Both the position numbers and the translations under genes were made by a program. The notes under the pieces were generated by a model. The model was not told the origin of the DNA. It saw only the letters and a program-made list of their open reading frames with translations, and made no database searches. Positions 1-6,760 of a stretch of 17,831 nt of DNA are shown here, piece by piece. This stretch comes from Pseudomonadota bacterium (GTDB lineage Bacteria > Pseudomonadota > Alphaproteobacteria > Rs-D84). The DNA is taken from contig WQUT01000093.1 of the NCBI GenBank assembly GCA_009781955.1, forward strand, positions 1 through 17,831, read 5' to 3'. Positions within the stretch are counted from its first letter, which is position 1; every line of letters starts with the position of its first letter.

Positions 1-58
1 TCCCGACAAATTGATTGAAGTGTTTTTGAAAAGGTTAGAACAGAACAAGAAACAATGA
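1..58 (+). CDS. 3' end of an unidentified upstream gene
   Basis: The frame beginning at base 2 is open from the window edge and ends at TGA 56-58. The visible C-terminus is PDKLIEVFLKRLEQNKKQ, an amphipathic, Lys/Glu-rich helix typical of a genuine protein end. Too little is present to name a family. Hairpins with a T tract follow within 60 bases, as expected after a gene end. Confidence 0.5.
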   Translation, partial: PDKLIEVFLKRLEQNKKQ

Positions 59-74
59 AAGTTTAATAGACCCT

Positions 75-94
75 ATTCCCGCCTACGCGGGAAT
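75..94. repeat. Palindromic GTCATTCCCGC-type element
   Basis: ATTCCCGC and GCGGGAAT form a perfect 8-bp stem around a CTAC loop. Read on the minus strand it continues as GTCATTCCCGC, resembling the element after pnp (12817-12859), which starts GTCATCCCGG. It is interpreted as a REP-like dispersed palindrome. Confidence 0.6.
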
Positions 95-97
95 GAC

Positions 98-120
98 AAA
101 TTTTGCTTCGCAAAATTTTT
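98..120 (+). terminator. AT-rich hairpin with T tract
   Basis: AAATTTTGC (98-106) pairs perfectly with GCAAAATTT (110-118) around a TTC loop, and the stem runs into a T tract. It probably terminates the upstream gene. A possible TTG start at 103 lies inside this hairpin, which argues against translation of the next gene beginning there. Confidence 0.5.
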
Positions 121-151
121 AAAAGTTTTATAAAATCCAAATATTTGTTCT

Positions 152-178
152 TAAAAAAATCCCCTCTAACGAGGGGGA
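152..178 (-). terminator. Minus-strand intrinsic terminator-like hairpin
   Basis: CCCCTC (161-166) pairs with GAGGGG (171-176) around TAAC. On the minus strand the stem is followed by ATTTTTTT. No minus-strand gene is visible reading into it, so it may instead be another dispersed palindrome. Confidence 0.35.
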
Positions 179-186
179 AAAACCCC

Positions 187-216
187 TTGACCCCGATTCG
201 CGATTTGTTTTACAAT
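187..216 (+). promoter_or_regulatory. Sigma70-type promoter for the OmpA-like gene
   Basis: TTGACC (187-192), an 18-bp spacer and TACAAT (211-216). Transcription would start near 222, leaving a leader of about 15 nt that contains the purine-rich GGGAAGGG (225-232) just before the TTG start at 238. Confidence 0.6.
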
Positions 217-237
217 GGACCAAAGGGAAGGGTTTCA

Positions 238-1860
238 TTGTCCAATCATCGCATTTCTTACATCGCAATTACGCGGGTTTGCGCATGTTTTTGCATGTCC
301 GTGATTTGCGCCGCGTATCTGGCCCCGGCGAACGCCGCCGCGCGCGCGTCGCTGCCGATTGTAAATATCGGCGCGGGTGCCGTATCCGCGCGCGCGCTGT
401 TCGGTGATACGGGAACAATAAATCAAACTTCTGAGACATTGGCGAATTATGACGCGCCGTCTGCGGATAACAATAATGCCGTGACGGTGGCCCCTTATAG
501 GGCCCCGGCGAAAAAACCATCCGTAATCGCGCGGACGGCCGCCGCCGCGCGCGACATACTGTCCCCGAAAAAGCCCAGCAATGACATCTGGGCGCAAAAC
601 GCCGCGCATGCCGCGATGGACGCGCCCCTGCGCGCGCCGCGGGCGAACGAATTCGCAATCCTCGGCGATGATTTTGAATTGCCCGAAGAATCGCTTGACG
701 GCGGCCAGCGACCCATGGCCGGCAGCCAGCCGCTGGTCGCCAGCCGTCAGCCGTCAACCGCCAGCCGCCAGCCGCCAGCCGCCAACCGCCAACCCTCGGG
801 ATATGCCGATGACATATTCGGGGCGGCCCCCGCGCCAACGGTAACGGCAATCATCGCGCCGACCGCGCCGCGCGCAACGCAGAACTATGACAGCAAATTG
901 GCCACGCTGACCGAAAATTACAAAAAACTGGAAGCAAAGCTGGCCAGCCTGGAGCGCGGAAATACAGAAAATGCAGGGGCAAATAATTATTTGTTCCCAC
1001 AAGGCAACAATCCCACGGACAAGATTGCATCGCGCAACGCCGCGGGCCGCGGTTCTGTTGGCGAAATAGTCGGCCGCATCCGCGTGCCGGATGACGCCGA
1101 AATAACAAATAACAAATCACAGGGCACAAATTATTTGACCAACGACCAACGACCAATGACCAATGGTGTCGCCATCCGCCAGATGGTCGTGCCGATGGAT
1201 GACAATGCGGACGACAATGCGCGGTTTGCAAAGTCAGACGTTAAAGAACGACCGCTGACCAACAACCAGCGACCAACGGCCAACGACAACTTTGCATACA
1301 AGGACGAAACCCCGCTGACCAAGCTTTCGCCGATGCAGCTGAAAAAAGCGTTCCAAAAAACATACTTGTCCGAGAACAAGCACCTTTCCACTTACCAGAT
1401 TGACGACGGATTTGATGTTTCAAGCAAGGTGGCGATGGCCGGATTTGATTCATCCGCCGACCTGTCCGAAGAGGGCGGCATCCGCCCGCTGGAAATAAAA
1501 ATAGGATTCCGCGCGGACGACGCGGCGCTGTCGCGCGACAACTATAACCTGCTGTCCGAATACGCGTCAACCGTCGTCGCGAATCCAAAGCGCGCGATAC
1601 AAATTTCCATTCCCGAACGCGCGACGCGCAGTTACGATGACCGCAAAATGGCGGCGCGGCGCCTGGCGATTGTAGAGCAGGTTCTGCGCGACTCTGGCGT
1701 ATCCGAACAGCGGATCATGCCCGTCCTTTCCCAGCGCGCGGACGACTCGTTCGTTCTGCGCGTCATTTCATCCGACCAGTTTGAAACCCTGACATCTTCC
1801 CAGCGCGACATGTTCGGCGACACGGTCAGCAGCAAAAGCTATAAAAGCATGAAATGGTAA
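238..1860 (+). CDS. Secreted low-complexity protein with degenerate OmpA-like C-terminal domain
   Basis: About 540 residues from TTG 238. The frame is open from 103, but a promoter at 187-216 and GGGAAGGG before the TTG favour this start. The N-terminus (hydrophobic run ending APANA-A) looks like a signal peptide. Residues 30-215 are Ala/Pro-rich low complexity and include heptamer-encoded stretches (RQPSTASRQPPAANRQPS). Residues 216-243 look like a short coiled coil. Residues about 412-515 resemble an OmpA-like peptidoglycan-binding fold: a beta strand followed by RRLAIVEQVLRDSGVSEQRI, similar to the family's RAxxVxxxLxxxGV helix. The usual Asp/Arg diaminopimelate-binding signature is not clear, so binding is uncertain. 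It precedes two secreted cysteine-rich proteins and PBP1A, suggesting an envelope role. It has its own promoter and a strong terminator. Confidence 0.7.
   Translation: MSNHRISYIAITRVCACFCMSVICAAYLAPANAAARASLPIVNIGAGAVSARALFGDTGTINQTSETLANYDAPSADNNNAVTVAPYRAPAKKPSVIARTAAAARDILSPKKPSNDIWAQNAAHAAMDAPLRAPRANEFAILGDDFELPEESLDGGQRPMAGSQPLVASRQPSTASRQPPAANRQPSGYADDIFGAAPAPTVTAIIAPTAPRATQNYDSKLATLTENYKKLEAKLASLERGNTENAGANNYLFPQGNNPTDKIASRNAAGRGSVGEIVGRIRVPDDAEITNNKSQGTNYLTNDQRPMTNGVAIRQMVVPMDDNADDNARFAKSDVKERPLTNNQRPTANDNFAYKDETPLTKLSPMQLKKAFQKTYLSENKHLSTYQIDDGFDVSSKVAMAGFDSSADLSEEGGIRPLEIKIGFRADDAALSRDNYNLLSEYASTVVANPKRAIQISIPERATRSYDDRKMAARRLAIVEQVLRDSGVSEQRIMPVLSQRADDSFVLRVISSDQFETLTSSQRDMFGDTVSSKSYKSMKW
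739..794 (+). repeat. 8-unit heptamer tract (GCCAGCC type) inside a CDS
   Basis: Eight consecutive 7-bp units, GCCAGCC with GTCAGCC, GTCAACC and GCCAACC variants. It lies in the low-complexity region of the OmpA-like protein. A change of one or two units would shift the frame. Confidence 0.85.
1137..1164 (+). repeat. 4-unit GACCAAC/GACCAAT heptamer tract in CDS
   Basis: Units GACCAAC, GACCAAC, GACCAAT, GACCAAT. They encode TNDQRPMTN, nearly the same peptide as the large tract in the second cysteine-rich gene (4509-4641). Confidence 0.8.
1249..1290 (+). repeat. 6-unit degenerate CGACCAA heptamer tract in CDS
   Basis: Six 7-bp units (CGACCGC, TGACCAA, CAACCAG, CGACCAA, CGGCCAA, CGACAAC) encoding LTNNQRPTAND. 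This is the same word as the 1137 and 4509 tracts but more diverged, as expected of an older copy. Confidence 0.65.
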
Positions 1861-1884
1861 AAACGCCGCGAAAGCGGCGTTTTT
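1859..1884 (+). terminator. Intrinsic terminator of the OmpA-like gene
   Basis: AAAAACGCCGC and GCGGCGTTTTT form a perfect 11-bp stem with a GAAA tetraloop, starting within the TAA stop codon and ending in five T. It is a textbook rho-independent terminator. Confidence 0.9.
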
Positions 1885-1963
1885 AGTGGCTGGTGGATGG
1901 TGGTGCGTAGCGGTGGTTGGTAATGGCAAATAAAAACTACCAGCCACCGCTACGCACCACCAT
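1885..1963. repeat. Large intergenic inverted repeat, GGTGG-rich
   Basis: Left arm 1897-1922 and right arm 1938-1963 are 26 bp each and complementary with one mismatch, around a 15-nt AT-rich spacer. The arms are built from GGTGG/GGTTGG words, and the element begins directly after the terminator as AGTGGCTGGTGG. The rest of the gap to 2030 holds the promoter region of the next gene. Confidence 0.85.
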
Positions 1964-1999
1964 TTCACTTTTTCACTTCTTTTCACCCCCTTTTAATGA

Positions 2000-2024
2000 T
2001 ATAATTACACATAGGATTATGGAG
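2000..2024 (+). promoter_or_regulatory. -10 element and ribosome-binding site of first cysteine-rich gene
   Basis: TATAAT at 2000-2005 is a perfect -10 box, though no convincing -35 is seen. GGAG at 2021-2024 lies 6 nt before ATG 2031 and sets that start, excluding the in-frame upstream extension, which runs through the inverted repeat. Confidence 0.55.
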
Positions 2025-2030
2025 ATTTTA

Positions 2031-4214
2031 ATGAGGAAATACATTTTCGCGCTGTTTTTCGCGACCCTTGCGTTTGCGGGCGCGCACGCCGACCCAGTAA
2101 TGGTGCAGCCCCAGGCCGCGGCATGGGGCCCGCAGAGCCCGCGGGCAGGCGCGCAAAGTCCCCGCGCGCTGCAATCCCAGCAAGTTCCCAATGCGGCCGC
2201 CGCAAAGACCGGCACCGCCGCGCTGACAAACGCGCCCGCAACGCCATCCCGCGCGGTCGCAACCCGCGCCGCGCCCGCCCGCGCGAACGCAACGCCGTCC
2301 CGCGCGGTGGTCGCGCGCACGGCCGCGCCGGCGACAGCCGCGCGCACCGTGCGGTCCCGCGTCGCGGCCGTTCCCGCGAACGCACAGTCCGCATCGCGCA
2401 TCAGCCTGACCGGAACGCCGATGCAGGCCGGAACCGGGCTTTATGGACGGGCGACGCAGCTTTCCTATATGTCCGGCGCGTATGCGACATACTCTAACAT
2501 CATAGATCCCATGACCGGGCTGATTTCGGCGGAATCATACAACAACTGCATGCAGAGCTATTACACCTGCATGGATGAAATCTGCACGGCGCGCAGCCCG
2601 GGCCAGCGCAGATGCGCGTGCGCCGGCCGCGTCAAGACTTTCGCCGGATTGGAAAACACATTGCAGTCCGCGCGCGAGGATTTGCTGAAAGTATCGGGAG
2701 AGCTGACCCTGCTCATCGCGAACAAGGGCGAGGTTGTAAACGCCGCGTTCACCCTGACCGATGCGGAAAAAACCATGAACTGCGTTTCGTGGAACGACAT
2801 GCTGGCCGGCGGCGGCGACAAATACAAATGGTGCTATGACCACATGATCGGCAGCTGCACCAAATCCACGGATTCGGCCGGCAAGGACGTGTTCACATGC
2901 AGCAGCGGATGCGAAGTTCCCAAATACTGTTCGGACGGCTCTATCGGACTCGGCAGCAACTGGATGAACGTTCTGAACGGATCCAGCAGCGATATAATCG
3001 CGTCTCTGCGCGCATACGCGGACGCGGCCAGTTCCGCCAACGTCATCCTGACCAACAACAACAACGCGTTGTCCAGCGCGTTCCAAACCGTCCAAGACAT
3101 CGTTTCTTCATACAACACGGGGACGAACATATTCGGCGCGACGGTCATATCGCCGGACACTCTGGCCGAAACATGGGGCTATGACTTGTTCGCATACGCG
3201 CACAACAACGTGTGCAACCGCGTTCTGGACGCATGCTTTAACGGAATTTTTGAAACCTGCGGCAGCGATTGCAAGGGCGGCGTGATTTCCAGCAACGGAC
3301 AAAAGCAGTGCAACCTGAACAGCCAGATAAGCGTGATCAACGGCGGCCAGGATTTGAATTTCAGAATCCAGGGCAACAACGCGACCTATACCGGCGCGGC
3401 GGGCGCGGCGTGCTTTGGCTATTCCAACACCGCCGGCGATCCTTACGGGACGCTCCGCGGTCCGGTCGCGGACGCGCGCCGTTCAATCTTGCAGAAATAC
3501 GCGCTGGATTCCAACGCCGACTGCGACGTGTATGGCGAAGAATTAAAGACCCAGGCCCAGAACATACAATACCAGAAAATCGCCGCGACCCAGCTGTTGC
3601 AGCAAAAGCGCCTGGAATTCGCGAATGCCAAGACGGCCGCGAATATGGCGAATTCCCTGGCGGCCAAGGATAATTACAGCAAGTGCCTGTCGGAAATACT
3701 GGATTGCTACAATACCCAGGATACGGCGAACCCGTCCTGGTCGCCTTCGCGCGTAAAGTCTTATTGCCAGCAGATCGCGAATATCCCCAGCTGTTACGAA
3801 ACGATGATCTGCAACCCGGCCGGATCGCCGATCGCGACCATCATAGACGTTCCGGATTCAACGGCATGCATCAACAGCCAGGATGTTACCAAGAACACAT
3901 GCCGAAATGTCGTGACGATTTCGGAAATACTCAGCGGCGCCGCCGCGAAAGGCGTCGCGCCGACATGGGGCGACGGGGCCACGGGCGATTCCGCATCGTT
4001 CCGCGAATACTGCCTGGTGCAGACGATCGGCACGGAAGAAGGCAACGTGCGCAACTGGACGCGCGCGCCGATATGCCCACAGAATGCCTCGCCGCGCGGC
4101 GGATGCGTTCCGGGCCAGCAGGATGTCGGCAGCGCGCGCACATGCGCGTCGGTCCCCGGATGCGTATGCAATAACATCGGCCCATTGGTCAACAACGTGT
4201 GCCCGGAATTATAG
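2031..4214 (+). CDS. Secreted cysteine-rich protein A (paralogue of the next gene)
   Basis: 727 residues with a signal peptide (MRKYIFALFFATLAFAGAHA), then an Ala/Pro/Arg-rich linker to about residue 140 containing the repeated word ATPSRAV. The remainder carries 32 cysteines, all downstream of the linker. The first cluster (about residues 169-202) has the pattern C-x6-C-MD-x2-C with a following R-C-x-C, and the neighbouring gene has the same cluster. C-x6-C recurs as CNRVLDAC and CLSEILDC. The C-terminus is a dense cysteine region (GCVCNN...VCPEL). I recognise no enzymatic motif or known family. The even cysteine number and signal peptide suggest a disulfide-bonded periplasmic or surface protein; this is inference. 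A strong hairpin with T tract separates it from its paralogue. Confidence 0.8.
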   Translation: MRKYIFALFFATLAFAGAHADPVMVQPQAAAWGPQSPRAGAQSPRALQSQQVPNAAAAKTGTAALTNAPATPSRAVATRAAPARANATPSRAVVARTAAPATAARTVRSRVAAVPANAQSASRISLTGTPMQAGTGLYGRATQLSYMSGAYATYSNIIDPMTGLISAESYNNCMQSYYTCMDEICTARSPGQRRCACAGRVKTFAGLENTLQSAREDLLKVSGELTLLIANKGEVVNAAFTLTDAEKTMNCVSWNDMLAGGGDKYKWCYDHMIGSCTKSTDSAGKDVFTCSSGCEVPKYCSDGSIGLGSNWMNVLNGSSSDIIASLRAYADAASSANVILTNNNNALSSAFQTVQDIVSSYNTGTNIFGATVISPDTLAETWGYDLFAYAHNNVCNRVLDACFNGIFETCGSDCKGGVISSNGQKQCNLNSQISVINGGQDLNFRIQGNNATYTGAAGAACFGYSNTAGDPYGTLRGPVADARRSILQKYALDSNADCDVYGEELKTQAQNIQYQKIAATQLLQQKRLEFANAKTAANMANSLAAKDNYSKCLSEILDCYNTQDTANPSWSPSRVKSYCQQIANIPSCYETMICNPAGSPIATIIDVPDSTACINSQDVTKNTCRNVVTISEILSGAAAKGVAPTWGDGATGDSASFREYCLVQTIGTEEGNVRNWTRAPICPQNASPRGGCVPGQQDVGSARTCASVPGCVCNNIGPLVNNVCPEL

Positions 4215-4254
4215 ATGCCATCCAAAACAACGAACGGGGGCGAAATGTAGTTGG

Positions 4255-4281
4255 GGGGTGGGGTGATGCCCCGCCCCTTTT
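4255..4281 (+). terminator. G/C-rich hairpin with T tract between the two cysteine-rich genes
   Basis: GGGGTGGGG (4255-4263) pairs with CCCCGCCCC (4269-4277), with one G-U pair and a 5-nt loop, followed by TTTT. It ends only nine bases before the ATG of the next gene, so it may act as a terminator, an attenuator or a translational control element. Confidence 0.7.
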
Positions 4282-4290
4282 GAAATATAG

Positions 4291-6696
4291 ATGAAGAATA
4301 AATGCCGTATCTTTGCTGCCGCCGTCTTTGCGATTTTCGCCGCGCATGCCGCGCGCGCGGACGACGCCGCGACCGCGAGGACCGCCATATCGCGAAACCT
4401 GGCGCCCGTCCAGGTTCAACCGCAAGCCGCGCCGCCGACACAAGCCGTAATATCCAGGGCCGCGGCGACGGCCCCGTCGCAATCACACATTGCGCTGGGC
4501 GCGGCCACCGACCAGCGCCCACCGACCAGCGACCAGCGACCAACGACCAACGACCAACGACCAACGACCAACGACCAACGACCAACGACTAACGACCAAC
4601 GACCAACGACCAGCGACCAACGACCAGCGACCAACGACCAGATTCCGGATAATTCCAATGCGCCGGCGGCAGAGGCCCCCGGCATAGCCGCGCGCGCCGC
4701 GCCTCAGAATGCCCAGCCTGTCCCCCGAAGCCTTGGCGAAGGGGGAAGCCCGCCGGTCGGGCGCGCGGCCATGACCTCTGCCACAGCGGCGCGCGTCGCC
4801 GCCGTGCAGTCCCAGGGAACGGCGCTCCGCGCGCGCGCGGGCGAAAACGTCCGCGAACTTAACAGCGGCACCGGCATAGACACGCGGACCGAGGCCCTGG
4901 ACAAAGGCATCGCGCACCAAAGCGCCCCCGTGCGCCGCGCGGGCGTATCATTGCGCCCCAGCACGGCAGAGGTCGGCGGACGGGCGATCATACCGGGCAC
5001 CAACACCATGACCGGATCAAATTTTGACACCGGCCGCGCGGCGGGCGTTTCCCCGCGCGGCGCGCGCGCGGCGGCGATTACGGTATCGGGCCTCTCCGTT
5101 AACCCGGATTCTCTGGCCGCGTGGGAGGCGACCGCCGCCGCGAACGAAACCTGCCGCCAGCAATACACGGAATGCATGGATCAATTCTGCAATGTTTTGG
5201 ATTCCAACCAAAAGCGCTGCTCATGCAGCAGCAATCTGGGCAAATACACCCAGGTTCAGACCGCCGTCAAATCCGCCAACGACCAGCTGAACGATGTCGC
5301 CCAGCGCATAAGATACGTGGGCCTCTCTGCGGACGAAATACGCGCGATAATGTCTTCTACCGAGGCAGAGCAAGCGTTGAAGGGCACGCGCGACACGACC
5401 GAATCGCGCAAAATGCTGGACCAGATAGAACAGCTGATAAAAGATCCGAACGCTTTCGCCGCGCAAAACAGCACAAACGGCATTATGGATCTGGACCTGG
5501 ATTTTTCCAAAAATGTTGACTTTGCGGATTTGTTTGACCTGCAGTTCGGCAGCGGGTCGTCATTCGCGAACCTGCGCGGGCCCCAGCTTTTCAGCGCGGC
5601 CAAGAACAAATGCGCCAAGGTTCTGGACGCGTGCAGGAAGAGCGGCGCGGACGTATCCCAGGTCACCAGCAATTACGATTTGCTGATAGACAAAGATTGC
5701 CTGGCTTACGAGCAGGGGCTCACCAAAATGAACGACACGTTAAAGACGAATGTCCGCGCGGCGACCGTGATGCTGCAGAAAGCGCGGCTGGCCGTATTGC
5801 AGGACCAGAATATCTATGACACGCGCGGATGCCTGAACGCGCTGGAAAAATGCATGACCGACGACATGGTGTGCGGCGCGGACTATACGAAATGCCTGGA
5901 TCCCACCAAGACATTCATAGACGAAAACGGCGAAGTGATACTGGGTCAGAACGTCGCGCAGATATTGCTGATGATGACGAACTATGTCAACGCCATGGTG
6001 CCGGATTTGACCCGCGCGATGAGCATCGGCGCGTATGTCAACTGCACGGTGAAACCGAACAACGACGGATCGTGCATCGTGAAATATCTGCTGGATAAAA
6101 TCGGAACGGGCGGCACGACAACCGGGCTGTGCCGGCCGGTTTTGGACAAATGCCGCCGCGTTTCCTATACGGACCGGGGCAGATACGACCCCACGAACGA
6201 GGTTATCAAGGACTATATCCAGCGCACGATGGTCAACATACGTTCCGCGCAATATAAAATCATCAGCGACTATGCGATGGGATGCATGGCGAACCTGCAA
6301 ACATGCTATGCCCAGCAGGTGTCGCAGATAAACGCCTGGTCGTCAAACGCGAACCTGGACACTGTCTATCTGGTGATGAAGGGCGCGTGCCGCAACGTCG
6401 CGCTGTCCTGCGCATACGCGGTGTTCCAGCAAGACCCGACCTCGTGCCCGTTTGATCCGAACAATCCCATGGAGCCCAACAACGCCATCAGATGCATAGA
6501 GGCCATATCGGACATATTCTATCAATCCCTGCTGTGCCCGATAAACGCGGTTTACGTGTCGCCGACATTCCCGAACACCGGCCAGCAGCCTGACGCCTCT
6601 CAGAAAATAAGCAACAGATGCTTCTGCCAGAAGGGATTCTGCGTGATGAGCGGGCAATGCATCCAGCCCGCCGCCGGCACCAGCTGTCCCAATTAG
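4291..6696 (+). CDS. Secreted cysteine-rich protein B with in-frame heptamer tract
   Basis: 801 residues. The signal peptide (MKNKCRIFAAAVFAIFAAHAARA) fixes the start, although no Shine-Dalgarno is visible. Residues about 74-117 are a heptapeptide repeat (TNDQRPT) encoded by 19 DNA heptamers. Next comes a low-complexity stretch containing PRSLGEGGSPP, which is encoded by a palindromic repeat. From residue 288 the protein is cysteine-rich (28 mature cysteines) and parallels protein A: the first cluster is C-x6-C-MD-x2-C with a following R-C-x-C, then CAKVLDAC, CRPVLDKC, CMANLQTC and CRNVALSC, all C-x6-C. At residues 514, 521, 528 and 535 four cysteines are spaced exactly seven apart. The C-terminus (RCFCQKGFC...) resembles a small disulfide knot. 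The function is unknown. Slippage in the heptamers would truncate it. Confidence 0.8.
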   Translation: MKNKCRIFAAAVFAIFAAHAARADDAATARTAISRNLAPVQVQPQAAPPTQAVISRAAATAPSQSHIALGAATDQRPPTSDQRPTTNDQRPTTNDQRPTTNDQRPTTSDQRPATNDQIPDNSNAPAAEAPGIAARAAPQNAQPVPRSLGEGGSPPVGRAAMTSATAARVAAVQSQGTALRARAGENVRELNSGTGIDTRTEALDKGIAHQSAPVRRAGVSLRPSTAEVGGRAIIPGTNTMTGSNFDTGRAAGVSPRGARAAAITVSGLSVNPDSLAAWEATAAANETCRQQYTECMDQFCNVLDSNQKRCSCSSNLGKYTQVQTAVKSANDQLNDVAQRIRYVGLSADEIRAIMSSTEAEQALKGTRDTTESRKMLDQIEQLIKDPNAFAAQNSTNGIMDLDLDFSKNVDFADLFDLQFGSGSSFANLRGPQLFSAAKNKCAKVLDACRKSGADVSQVTSNYDLLIDKDCLAYEQGLTKMNDTLKTNVRAATVMLQKARLAVLQDQNIYDTRGCLNALEKCMTDDMVCGADYTKCLDPTKTFIDENGEVILGQNVAQILLMMTNYVNAMVPDLTRAMSIGAYVNCTVKPNNDGSCIVKYLLDKIGTGGTTTGLCRPVLDKCRRVSYTDRGRYDPTNEVIKDYIQRTMVNIRSAQYKIISDYAMGCMANLQTCYAQQVSQINAWSSNANLDTVYLVMKGACRNVALSCAYAVFQQDPTSCPFDPNNPMEPNNAIRCIEAISDIFYQSLLCPINAVYVSPTFPNTGQQPDASQKISNRCFCQKGFCVMSGQCIQPAAGTSCPN
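4509..4641 (+). repeat. 19-unit CGACCAA heptamer tract inside a CDS
   Basis: Nineteen contiguous 7-bp units: CGACCAA with CGACCAG, one CGACTAA and one CGCCCAC. Seven perfect CGACCAA units run from 4537 to 4585. Because 7 is not a multiple of 3, all three forward frames read the same heptapeptide (NDQRPTT) and all three reverse frames read WSLVVGR-type repeats, so none has a stop within the tract. Confidence 0.95.
4721..4746. repeat. Palindromic element within coding sequence
   Basis: TCCCCC and GGGGGA flank the core CCGAAGCCTTGGCGAAGG (4725-4742). The core matches 16 of 18 bases of an intergenic palindrome at 13775-13792. In frame it encodes PRSLGEGGS within protein B. Confidence 0.6.
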
Positions 6697-6724
6697 CGGC
6701 GCGCCGCGCAAATTCTTTTGCCAT

Positions 6725-6753
6725 TTGCGCTTTGCGATTTTTTGTTTTATAAT
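6725..6753 (+). promoter_or_regulatory. Probable promoter of PBP1A, placing the start codon at or next to +1
   Basis: TATAAT (6748-6753) is perfect; a weak TTGCGC -35 lies at 6725-6730 (17-bp spacer). The predicted transcription start, about 6760, falls on or next to the GTG start codon at 6761. Confidence 0.5.
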
Positions 6754-6760
6754 CCCGCCC

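Noticed and set aside
103..237. N-terminal extension of the OmpA-like gene from TTG 103
   Set aside because: It starts inside a terminator-like hairpin and runs through another hairpin and a good promoter (187-216). The purine-rich site before TTG 238 and the following signal peptide fit better.
4509..4641. CRISPR array
   Set aside because: The repeat unit is 7 bp with no spacers between units, and no cas genes are in the window.
3794..4920. Long minus-strand and alternative-frame ORFs across the heptamer tract (WSLVVGR-type repeats)
   Set aside because: They are open only because the 7-bp repeat lacks stop codons in every frame. They have no ribosome-binding sites and overlap the better-supported cysteine-rich genes.
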